Positions 16,092-21,996 of a stretch of DNA of 35,228 bases are shown in pieces. Numbering within the stretch: the first letter of the stretch is position 1; each line of letters starts with the position of its first letter. Origin of the DNA: Clostridiales bacterium (lineage in GTDB: Bacteria; Bacillota; Clostridia; Christensenellales; UMGS416); assembly GCA_023139005.1 (NCBI GenBank), contig JAGLOK010000133.1:1-35228 (forward strand). Direction: 5' to 3'. A program made the translations under genes and the position numbers. The notes below the pieces were generated by a model. The model saw nothing but the letters and a program-made list of their open reading frames with translations, had not been told where the DNA came from and ran no database searches.

Positions 16092-16469
16092 AAGTGACTG
16101 TGTTCTATATAGCTTTTGCACTGGATAACAGTGCATATAACATAAACATCTGAATCAGAATGGTTAGATGTGCCGATAGGCAGAGTAAAATTGACAAATA
16201 AAAGGAAACATATCCAACATATGTGACCGAGTTATTTATGAATTTTGCACTGAATGGCAGTGCATGCAATATGACCATCAAAACAGAATGGTTAGATGTG
16301 CTAGTAGGCAGGATAGAAATAATCTGTAAAAGGGAGCATATTAAACATATGTGACCGCATTATATATTATTTGTGCACTGAATAGCAGTGCATGCAACAT
16401 AAGCATTCAAAACAGAATGGTTAGATGTGCTAGTAGGCAGGGTAGAAATAATCTGTAAAAGGGAGCATA

Positions 16470-16497
16470 TTAAACATATGTGACCGCATTATATATT
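16470..16497 (+). promoter_or_regulatory. Candidate ssrA promoter at the end of repeat unit 4
   Basis: TTAAAC (16470-16475), 16 bp, TATATT (16492-16497). The start site would fall at the first base of the fifth hairpin (about 16503), giving a tmRNA precursor with a leader of about 31 nt. The same boxes precede the fourth hairpin (16341-16346 and 16363-16368), so the promoter is part of the repeated unit. Confidence 0.5.
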
Positions 16498-16533
16498 ATT
16501 TGTGCACTGAATAGCAGTGCATGTAACCATTCT

Positions 16534-16897
16534 GGGGGCGTACCGGCTTTCGACGTTGTCGGGGGACCTTTGTAAGCGGGTCGTGGTTCTCCTGTTCCCA
16601 CGTTAATCCACGGGTAAACTTAATAGCTAACAACGATAATTTAGCTTTAGCTGCTGCTTAATAGCGGTCAGCCGTCCATCTTTTGCGAGGCTCGCATAGC
16701 TTAAGAGGGCGTCAAATTATGTGAGGCACTAGGCACTTGATGCTCTGGCTTGTGCCTGGATTAAACAGAGTTGCAGACAACTTGGGCTTGCGACATTGTC
16801 TCGGGATTGTCTAAAGATTAATACAACATCGCTACACCCGAAGAAAACGCTGGAGTACCGATTGCGGACAGGGGTTCGATTCCCCTCGCCTCCACCA
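16534..16897 (+). ncRNA. ssrA: tmRNA (transfer-messenger RNA)
   Basis: 364 nt. The 5' end GGGGGCG (16534-16540) pairs with CGCCTCC before the terminal ACCA (16887-16897) to make the tRNA-like acceptor stem. The T-arm GGGGTTCGATTCCCC lies at 16871-16885. The tag frame begins at GCT 16626 and reads A-N-N-D-N-L-A-L-A-A-A with the stop TAA at 16659-16661, followed by a TAG. tmRNA with SmpB rescues stalled ribosomes and marks nascent proteins for proteolysis. The 3' end doubles as the attachment site of the adjacent integrative element and is restored by it, so the RNA is complete. The resume codon is inferred from alignment with the usual tag pattern. Confidence 0.97.
16870..16897 (+). repeat. 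Left attachment site (attL) within ssrA
   Basis: 28-bp direct repeat covering the T-arm and acceptor 3' strand plus CCA, identical to 21997-22024. Identity continues for six more bases (AGAAAG) after one mismatch. Strand exchange occurs somewhere inside this shared block. Confidence 0.92.
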
Positions 16898-16904
16898 GAG
16901 AAAG

Positions 16905-16926
16905 CCCACTATTTAGTGGGTTTTTT
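16905..16926 (+). terminator. Terminator now serving ssrA, supplied by the element
   Basis: CCCACTA/TAGTGGG stem (16905-16920) with a run of six T after it, seven bases beyond the tmRNA CCA. It lies inside the element, replacing the original chromosomal terminator that is now at 22029-22060. Confidence 0.85.
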
Positions 16927-16944
16927 GTTATGCTTGAGTGTTTG

Positions 16945-16964
16945 CGTTGGAAAATCGTTGGAAG
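16945..16964 (+). repeat. Paired TTGGAA direct repeats near the left end (candidate integrase arm site)
   Basis: CGTTGGAA occurs twice, 11 bp apart (16945 and 16956), about 50 bp inside the left end. A matching pair lies near the right end at 21820-21839. Tyrosine integrases with an N-terminal arm-binding domain use such repeats; the assignment is inferred. Confidence 0.5.
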
Positions 16965-16973
16965 CATAATATA

Positions 16974-17016
16974 TTGATTTATTTGTTACTTACTATATAA
17001 TGGTATATAGTAAGTA
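16974..17016 (+). promoter_or_regulatory. Promoter with overlapping palindrome before the first element gene
   Basis: TTGATT (16974-16979), 16 bp, TATAAT (16996-17001). The -10 box lies in a near-perfect inverted repeat: 13-bp arms TACTTACTATATA and TATATAGTAAGTA around ATGG (16987-17016). A protein bound there would block the promoter, so the downstream gene is probably repressed under some conditions. Confidence 0.6.
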
Positions 17017-17048
17017 TATTATTTAAAAGTATTAATAAGGAAGAGCAT

Positions 17049-17633
17049 ATGCAATTTTGTGAGTATATTTATAGTAATCTTTATTGGATTGCACCATCAG
17101 TAGTTGCTATATTGAGCACCATACTAACAATAGTGTATGTTACTAGAAATACAAATAAGCAAATGACTAATCAAAATAAAGTATTTAGCAGACCATACTT
17201 GCAGTTAGATAATATAAGTACAGAATGGTGTGATTGTAAGCAATTCTTTGAACTAATATATAATAATGCTTATGATATTAACGCTAAAGGATATCAGAGA
17301 AGAGAAGCATTTTTAACATGCACATTAGAAAACATTGGTAATAGTACAGCTAATAATATTAGACTAGAATATTACGATAGAAAGAAACAAAAAATATCAT
17401 TGAGTAATAAACCTACTGATAATTGTGTAACAAGCTTTATAAAAGGCATAAAACCTAATAAAAATATTACTTTTGGAATATTTAGTGTTTATAGTAACAA
17501 TAATGATATATGCAAGGTAAAAATACTATATAATGACCTAAATAAAAATGAGTATTATTTTGTGGTTATTATTAAACTAAGCGAAAATTCTAATGGAGAT
17601 AAAAAAGTTGATTATGAAATTGAAAACGTATAA
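17049..17633 (+). CDS. Element-borne membrane-anchored protein of unknown function
   Basis: 194 residues. One N-terminal membrane helix (about 12-31, WIAPSVVAILSTILTIVYVT) is followed by a soluble domain, which by its length and polarity is probably cytoplasmic. A segment near 88-105 (TCTLENIGNSTANNIRLEYY) resembles the beta-sandwich pattern LxNxGxxxAxNI seen in many membrane-anchored proteins of unknown role. It has no catalytic motif. ATG at 17049 follows AAGGAAGAG. It is the only plus-strand gene in the left half of the element, behind a promoter covered by a long palindrome, and is thus a likely cargo gene. Codons are very AT-rich, as in the rest of the element. Confidence 0.7.
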   Translation: MQFCEYIYSNLYWIAPSVVAILSTILTIVYVTRNTNKQMTNQNKVFSRPYLQLDNISTEWCDCKQFFELIYNNAYDINAKGYQRREAFLTCTLENIGNSTANNIRLEYYDRKKQKISLSNKPTDNCVTSFIKGIKPNKNITFGIFSVYSNNNDICKVKILYNDLNKNEYYFVVIIKLSENSNGDKKVDYEIENV

Positions 17634-17656
17634 TATAAATTAATCTGAATTAAATG

Positions 17657-17702
17657 TCTTGTATTCCTTCATAGTTTGAAAGTAATGCAAATGTATGCCT
17701 TC
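17657..17702 (-). pseudogene. Fragment of a second tyrosine integrase gene
   Basis: On the minus strand this segment reads RHTFALLSNYEGIQDI and then a stop. It matches RHTFASLSNYAGTQEF of the intact integrase (residues 324-339; DNA at about 18158-18203). The DNA matches over some 45 bp with only a few mismatches. The sequence upstream in frame is broken by a TGA just before the match. It is too short and too diverged to be a recent duplication slip, and looks like the remnant of a related integrase gene lost by recombination at this end of the element. Confidence 0.7.
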
Positions 17703-17708
17703 AATAAT

Positions 17709-18032
17709 CTACAGAACACTGTCAATCCAATCCCTATAGTATATTAGCATTGTTTCATTCTCGTTATGTTTTATTTCATTAAATGATACGTTTTCAGAGA
17801 TAATAGTACCAATAACATCATCATATAAATCCAGCAAATCAGCTATTAGAAATCTTATAGCAACAGCGTTATTTGCTTCAAGTGCTTTTTCTATATTTTT
17901 AAATAATATATCAATATCACCACATACAATTTCTAGAACTATGGATTTTATTTGAGGATACTCTTTTTTGAATTCCTTCAATACCCTATTTTGCTTATAA
18001 TGACCCATATCAATTATTTTTTTATCTTTCAT
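17709..18032 (-). CDS. Small hypothetical protein, last gene of the element operon
   Basis: 107 residues that I do not recognise. It is soluble, charged and mostly helical by composition: a basic N-terminal third (YKQNRVLKEFKKEYP), then ILFKNIEKALEANNAVAIRF and an acidic stretch LIADLLDLYDDVIG. There are no membrane segments and no metal-binding motifs. ATG at 18032 has GGAG six bases upstream; an ATG 12 bp earlier overlaps that site. It overlaps the end of the integrase gene by 11 bp, so it is co-translated with it. The position at the end of rep-xis-int suggests an accessory or control role, but nothing in the sequence shows which. Confidence 0.65.
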   Translation of the reverse strand: MKDKKIIDMGHYKQNRVLKEFKKEYPQIKSIVLEIVCGDIDILFKNIEKALEANNAVAIRFLIADLLDLYDDVIGTIISENVSFNEIKHNENETMLIYYRDWIDSVL

Positions 18033-19170
18033 CAGTTTCTCCAATTATATTAGCAACTGCATTCATTGCATTTGTTTGCTTTTTGTCGAATAAGTGTGTG
18101 TAGATTTTTTTAGTTGTCGAAGGGGTTGAGTGTCCCATTGCTTTACCGATATCAAATTCTTGTGTTCCTGCATAGTTTGAAAGTGATGCAAATGTATGTC
18201 TTAGTTCATGTAGTACTATCTTAGGCATATTATTTTTCTTTAAAAACTTTGTAAATAGTTCTGATATATAATTTGGTCTATATGGTTTACCATCACCCAT
18301 TACTAAAATATACTCACTTACTATATAATCGTTTTGCATGAATTCCGCATTTTCTTTTTGCTTTAACTTTTCCTTCTGTAGAGCGATTACTAAAGTATCT
18401 GCAAGGTGTAGCTTGCGTGTGGATGTAAAATTCTTTGTGCTCTTAACAATTGTCTTAGATCCTGCTGAAGTCCTAGCAGGGCGTATATAAATCGTTTGAT
18501 TATCTAAATCTATATCAGACCATTTTAAACCACAAGCTTCTTCCCTTCTTAATCCTAGATATACACATAGTTTAATTATGATTTCCATTCTTGTATTTTC
18601 TGAAAGATTTATTAGTTTTCGTAATTGCTCAACATTATATACTTTTGCCTCTCTTTGTATTTTCTTTGGAGGCTCTACTCCGTCTATAATATTTCTAAAT
18701 ACAACTTCTTGTTTAACTGCATATTTGAAAGCAGTTTTCAAAAGATTATGATGTTTTAGAACTGTATTTGATGAAAGCTGATTGTTATTCATCATATTTG
18801 AATAGTATTTCTGAACAGTTATCGGTTTGATCTGTTGAATTTTTAAATTACCAAGATAAGGAATTACATATCGTCTTATGATTCCTTCATATCCGTATAT
18901 CGTAGTTTCCTGCAATCGTGGTTTCATAATGTAGTCCATCCAGTATTCAAGCCATTCTGCAAGTGTTTGTTCTTGAGGAATGATTGCTGTACCAGTTATA
19001 ATCTCTGTTTCATGATTGGAAAGAATAGAGCGTGCACTTTTTAATTTATTCGTTCTTTTCATTTTTCTTATTCTCTTATTATTATTATCTAGTCCGTAAT
19101 ATAAATGGACATAGTATAGTTTAGTTTTTTTGTCGTATTGTATATTACGTTCTATTCTTTCTCTTGCCAT
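18022..19170 (-). CDS. int: Tyrosine-type site-specific integrase
   Basis: 382 residues. The N-terminal 60 (QYDKKTKLYYVHLYYGLDNN, rich in Tyr and Lys) form an arm-type DNA-binding domain. A SAM-like core-binding domain (about 68-155, LAEWLEYWMDYIMKP) and the catalytic domain follow. The catalytic set is complete: Arg208 (YLGLRREEACGL), His321 and Arg324 (HELRHTF), His347 (MGHSTPS) and nucleophile Tyr357 (KKIYTHLF), with a lysine candidate near 245. ATG at 19170 follows AGAGG, 2 bp after the excisionase stop. It drives integration into and excision from the ssrA 3' end. Related to the Tn916/phage integrase group of Firmicutes. Confidence 0.96.
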   Translation of the reverse strand: MARERIERNIQYDKKTKLYYVHLYYGLDNNNKRIRKMKRTNKLKSARSILSNHETEIITGTAIIPQEQTLAEWLEYWMDYIMKPRLQETTIYGYEGIIRRYVIPYLGNLKIQQIKPITVQKYYSNMMNNNQLSSNTVLKHHNLLKTAFKYAVKQEVVFRNIIDGVEPPKKIQREAKVYNVEQLRKLINLSENTRMEIIIKLCVYLGLRREEACGLKWSDIDLDNQTIYIRPARTSAGSKTIVKSTKNFTSTRKLHLADTLVIALQKEKLKQKENAEFMQNDYIVSEYILVMGDGKPYRPNYISELFTKFLKKNNMPKIVLHELRHTFASLSNYAGTQEFDIGKAMGHSTPSTTKKIYTHLFDKKQTNAMNAVANIIGETDER

Positions 19171-19172
19171 GA

Positions 19173-19364
19173 TTAAGCCTCTAATTTATCGTCTGCATAG
19201 AGCCATCTTAAAAACGGTTGTACTGGTATTCTGTGTTTTCTATCAATCCGTTTTGCAGGAAATACTCCATCTGCTATAAATTTATAAACTGTTGCTCTAC
19301 TGCACTTCAAAATCTTCATAACTTCTGTTACTGTATAAATTGATGGGCTATTCTCAATTATCAT
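19173..19364 (-). CDS. xis: Excisionase-like helix-turn-helix protein
   Basis: 63 residues. The segment YTVTEVMKILKCSRATVYKF followed by IADGVFPAKRIDRKHRIP is a winged helix-turn-helix of the excisionase/MerR-like type (HTH_17): a helix-turn-helix, then a beta wing with RKHRIP. It overlaps the rep stop by 4 bp (ATGA), has GGAGG upstream, and is followed 2 bp later by int, the usual place for a directionality factor. Binding near the arm repeats is expected but not shown. Confidence 0.87.
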   Translation of the reverse strand: MIIENSPSIYTVTEVMKILKCSRATVYKFIADGVFPAKRIDRKHRIPVQPFLRWLYADDKLEA

Positions 19365-20488
19365 GTTTCACCTCCTAATGTAATTTTTCTTTTTTCGTTT
19401 ATGACTTTTTCAAATGTGCTATTCTTTCTTTTATTTAGATAAGTCATACCTTTTAACATAATATCTTTAAAGGCTTCATCTATGTTCATTTCTGGATATT
19501 TAGAAGCATATGAAGTTAAGTATCCTACAATATTTGGTATAATATATTCTGCTCCTGCTTTTACTTGATTTCCTCTTGTTATATAGCCATTTCCCTTAAA
19601 TCCGTTAAATGAGTTTTGTATCTTTTCCCATTCATTGCTAACTGGACATCGTTCTATTCTAGTATTAATTAGATCTTTATGAACTAGCCATTCATTAGTG
19701 CAATACTCCCATATTGAATGAATATTCTTATAGATATCTTCAAATGTATCTAATGTTTTATCATTACTATCTCTTAATTCATTAAAATAGGATCTATGTA
19801 ATTCAAATTCTATATTCCATACTTTACTCTTATCTAAGCCTTCTTTTTTCCATATATCAAAAAACCAGTATTTGTTTGCATTTAATACTGCTTCTGCTGA
19901 TTTGTTATACATTCTACAAAATATATGATTTTTATTTTTTCTTATCCCAATAGCCATTGTTTCAATTTTATTATTATTAATAAACAGATTATGTTTTCTA
20001 TATCTTCCCTGCATGCCCTTCTTCGACTCCTCTGTAATGCAAAATTCATCTGTATGACAACATAGGTCAATTCTATTTACTCTTTCGATAATTTTAATAT
20101 TTGTAGACTCATTATTGTAATTGTTATTTATCCAGTTGATTATTGAAAAAATATACGAGTATGCTTTTTGAGGATTTCTACTCCATAGTACATTTGAACT
20201 AACATCTATTTTAATTGGATAGAAGTTCATATTAGTTGATCTCTTTTGTGAGAAGTATAATTTGTACATATGTCCTTCAAGTATATATGCATGTCTTCTA
20301 CTTCCGTTTGGATATACTTCATAATATTCATTATCTATTTCTATTCTTGATTTATCTTTTCCCTTATCAATCATAAATCTTGATTCTACTTTGTGTGTTT
20401 CTAAACACTCCAAGAAATTTTTAAACATTTTATCATATCCAATGATATCAAACTCTGTAATAATCTTATCGATATTTGCTATATTCAT
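19361..20488 (-). CDS. Replication initiator-like protein (Rep_trans-like)
   Basis: 375 residues. The central RVNRIDLCCHTDEF (136-149) matches the RxDLxxD-type metal-binding signature of Rep_trans/phage replication initiators. It is followed by a Tyr-containing segment CRMYNKSAEA (191-200, the likely nicking tyrosine) and WNIEFELHRSYFNEL (224-238), the E-x-E motif after it. Such proteins nick the origin for rolling-circle replication; relatives in Tn916-like elements act as relaxases. ATG at 20488 follows AAGGA; an ATG at 20503 would start on top of that site. It is first in the rep-xis-int overlap chain. The structured GC-richer segment just upstream (20504-20694) is a candidate origin. The exact family needs a profile search. 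Confidence 0.72.
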   Translation of the reverse strand: MNIANIDKIITEFDIIGYDKMFKNFLECLETHKVESRFMIDKGKDKSRIEIDNEYYEVYPNGSRRHAYILEGHMYKLYFSQKRSTNMNFYPIKIDVSSNVLWSRNPQKAYSYIFSIINWINNNYNNESTNIKIIERVNRIDLCCHTDEFCITEESKKGMQGRYRKHNLFINNNKIETMAIGIRKNKNHIFCRMYNKSAEAVLNANKYWFFDIWKKEGLDKSKVWNIEFELHRSYFNELRDSNDKTLDTFEDIYKNIHSIWEYCTNEWLVHKDLINTRIERCPVSNEWEKIQNSFNGFKGNGYITRGNQVKAGAEYIIPNIVGYLTSYASKYPEMNIDEAFKDIMLKGMTYLNKRKNSTFEKVINEKRKITLGGET

Positions 20489-20503
20489 TATATTTCCTTT
20501 CAT

Positions 20504-20694
20504 TCAGTATCTAACTGGTGTTATAGGACCTTATATTATTAGGGGTCGGTCTATGTTCGCTCTCTTAGTGGCTTTTAGCCCCAAAGCCTATCATATGTGT
20601 CCCTCTCATTGTCAAGGGATTGCTTCGCAATTTGAACCCTTGACTACGAGCCTCTCCCATATGATTCCGTAAGCCTGTGCCACCTAGCATGAGC
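20504..20694. other. Structured non-coding segment upstream of rep (candidate dso/oriT)
   Basis: About 190 bp with higher GC than the rest of the element. An 8-bp inverted repeat ATCATATG/CATATGAT (about 20589 to 20664) encloses a TCAAGGG/CCCTTGA stem, which in turn encloses the ATTGC-TTC-GCAAT hairpin (about 20610-20644). A GGCT-TTT-AGCC hairpin lies nearby, around 20570. Nested stems next to a nicking initiator gene fit an origin of replication or transfer. An open frame crosses it on the plus strand, but it has no start signal. The function is inferred from position and structure. Confidence 0.45.
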
Positions 20695-20847
20695 TCACTC
20701 AACGTTTGCTTGCTTGCAGACTGCGCGAATTGCCGATAGTTCTTTGATAACCTTTCGCTTCTTATCTTTGAATGGTGCTCCGTTCCAATTTATAAAAGCT
20801 ATTAAATCATTTGTTCTTTTGATTATATTGTTAAATATCTCTGTCAC
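20695..20847 (-). CDS. Small protein of 50 residues, start of the element operon
   Basis: A GTG at 20847 lies five bases after a perfect GGAGG, and the frame runs 50 codons to TGA at 20695. The product is basic and helical (TEIFNNIIKRTNDLIAFINW near the start, then FKDKKRKVIKELSAIRAV). I do not recognise it. It sits between the divergent promoter region and the structured segment before rep, where small replication or copy-control proteins are often found. Support comes from the ribosome binding site, the position and the protein-like composition. Confidence 0.6.
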   Translation of the reverse strand: MTEIFNNIIKRTNDLIAFINWNGAPFKDKKRKVIKELSAIRAVCKQANVE

Positions 20848-20889
20848 ATTCGCCTCCATTTCATCATGCATGATTTTTCATTCATCTTG

Positions 20890-20918
20890 ATAGTATAGGA
20901 AGTTTTTGTTTTTGTCAA
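20890..20918 (-). promoter_or_regulatory. Promoter of the rep-xis-int operon
   Basis: TTGACA (20913-20918), 17 bp, TACTAT (20890-20895) on the minus strand; TATACT two bases over would give a 15-bp spacer. It is divergent from the repressor promoter 30 bp away. TAAATTA followed by TTTCAT/TTCATT occurs twice between them (about 20922 and 20952), a candidate operator pair. Confidence 0.62.
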
Positions 20919-20947
20919 TGATTAAATTACTATTTTTTCATTTGATG

Positions 20948-20975
20948 TTGCTAAATTATTCATTTTTGTTATAAT
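20948..20975 (+). promoter_or_regulatory. Promoter of the repressor gene
   Basis: TTGCTA (20948-20953), 16 bp, TATAAT (20970-20975), 18 bp before the repressor ATG. The right-hand TAAATTA repeat overlaps the -35 box, which would allow autoregulation. Confidence 0.65.
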
Positions 20976-20992
20976 ACTTATGAGGTTAATTT

Positions 20993-21688
20993 ATGTCTTA
21001 TAGTAAATTATTAAAAAATATAATTGATAGTTCAGAATTATCTTATAAAGAAGTTGCCGAAAAATGTAAAGCAAACGGAAAAGCAATTGACCCTTCTTAT
21101 ATTAGTAAACTAGTTAACAATAAGATATCTCCTCCTAAAGATGATATATCAAAAGCTATAGCTTCTGTATGTAATGGTGATTCAGAATCATTAATACTAG
21201 AAGCATATTTAGAAAAAGCTCCTCAATCAATTATCAAAATGTTTGACAAGCTAAGAAATATGCTTATTGACATTACATTAAATCTAATTCCAGAAGAACA
21301 AAAAGAACTTGTAATTGAAATATTTAAAACAATGCCATTATTTACTTTGTTAGATAGCATGACAAATGAAACCAATAATAACTTGTTTTCAATTACAGAA
21401 AATAAGTCGGAAATAGGTATTAGTATTAAAGCCTTTGATGATGGTATGAACCCATTAATTAGAGAAAATCAAAATGCTTTAATTTCACAGAAAAAATCCT
21501 ACGAAAATGGTGACATTATTGCATTAACATATATTAAATCTGAGGATGAAAATATTATCTTTAGAAAATTCTATTCTCTTCCAAATAGTAATGTTTTGCT
21601 AATTGCATTAAATCCAAGTTATAACCCAATTATAATTGATAAGAAAGAATTTATCATTGTTGGATATGTTACTAACGTAATTATCTAG
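20993..21688 (+). CDS. XRE-type repressor with degenerate S24/LexA-like domain
   Basis: 231 residues. The N-terminal helix-turn-helix is about residues 5-60 (LSYKEVAEKCKANG, then DPSYISKLVNNKISPPK). The C-terminal 90 residues follow the LexA/CI S24 fold pattern: DDGMNPLI (149-156), ENGDIIALTY (171-180), IIFRKFY (188-194), IALNPSYNPIII (204-215) and FIIVGYVTNVI. The catalytic serine of GDSMxP is Gly151 and the catalytic lysine position holds Arg191, so self-cleavage is not expected. It is divergent from the rep-xis-int operon and most likely keeps it silent. ATG at 20993 follows GAGG. How it would be inactivated is open. Confidence 0.82.
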   Translation: MSYSKLLKNIIDSSELSYKEVAEKCKANGKAIDPSYISKLVNNKISPPKDDISKAIASVCNGDSESLILEAYLEKAPQSIIKMFDKLRNMLIDITLNLIPEEQKELVIEIFKTMPLFTLLDSMTNETNNNLFSITENKSEIGISIKAFDDGMNPLIRENQNALISQKKSYENGDIIALTYIKSEDENIIFRKFYSLPNSNVLLIALNPSYNPIIIDKKEFIIVGYVTNVII

Positions 21689-21746
21689 TTAAAAAAATTA
21701 TTCGTATTTGGTAAAATAATATCATATCAATCAATTGTAATTTAAT

Positions 21747-21811
21747 AATAAACCATTCAGAAAATCCCCAGGGTCCTGCGATCCCTTGTGGGCTTTACTG
21801 AATGGTTTATT
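21747..21811. repeat. Long inverted repeat enclosing a GC-rich loop near the right end
   Basis: Perfect 14-bp arms AATAAACCATTCAG (21747-21760) and CTGAATGGTTTATT (21798-21811) enclose 37 bp rich in G and C, which can form further stems (CCC and GGG blocks at 21767-21792). It lies after the repressor stop. It could terminate the repressor transcript, although no T-run follows, act as a single-strand origin, or form a structured RNA. Confidence 0.7.
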
Positions 21812-21819
21812 TAATAATT

Positions 21820-21839
21820 CGTTGGAAACTGTTGGAAAT
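21820..21839 (+). repeat. Paired GTTGGAAA direct repeats near the right end (candidate integrase arm site)
   Basis: GTTGGAAA occurs at 21821 and 21831, in the same orientation as the left pair at 16945-16964. The spacing is 10 bp and the pair lies about 160 bp inside the right end. Confidence 0.5.
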
Positions 21840-21996
21840 CAATTGTTTTTTCTACTATATTTGTGTATATTCAATGCTGTTCAATGATTACTAATAATGT
21901 ATAATCAATTTTATTTATCCTACTATTTAGTATCTATATAGACATTTATTATACTCTTTTATAGTTATCAAAATATCATAATAGACATATATATAT

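Larger units (their letters stand above)
15919..16521 (+). repeat. Structured tandem repeat array between smpB and ssrA (candidate small RNA genes)
   Basis: Five copies of a short hairpin start at 15919, 16117, 16246, 16374 and 16503. The last two are TGCACTGAATAGCAGTGCA; the earlier ones keep the CACTG/CAGTG stem and change the loop. The last three steps are 129, 128 and 129 bp. The first step is 199 bp because unit 1 carries extra sequence that includes a terminator-like hairpin (16069-16091). Each of the four full units holds the identical core CAGAATGGTTAGATG (from 15957, 16156, 16284 and 16413). Units 2-4 also contain an ACATAT/ATATGT or CATAT/ATATG hairpin, and units 3 and 4 are nearly identical. 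There is no reading frame. The conserved stems and core point to RNA function. I do not recognise the family. Confidence 0.85.

Noticed and set aside
15919-16521. Resemblance to a CRISPR array
   Set aside because: The repeats are about 129 bp, adjoin without unique spacers of constant size, and contain several different stems; no cas genes are near.
20391-20672. Open frame of 93 codons on the plus strand across the structured segment upstream of rep
   Set aside because: No ribosome binding site, it overlaps the start of rep on the other strand, and its composition follows the palindromes.
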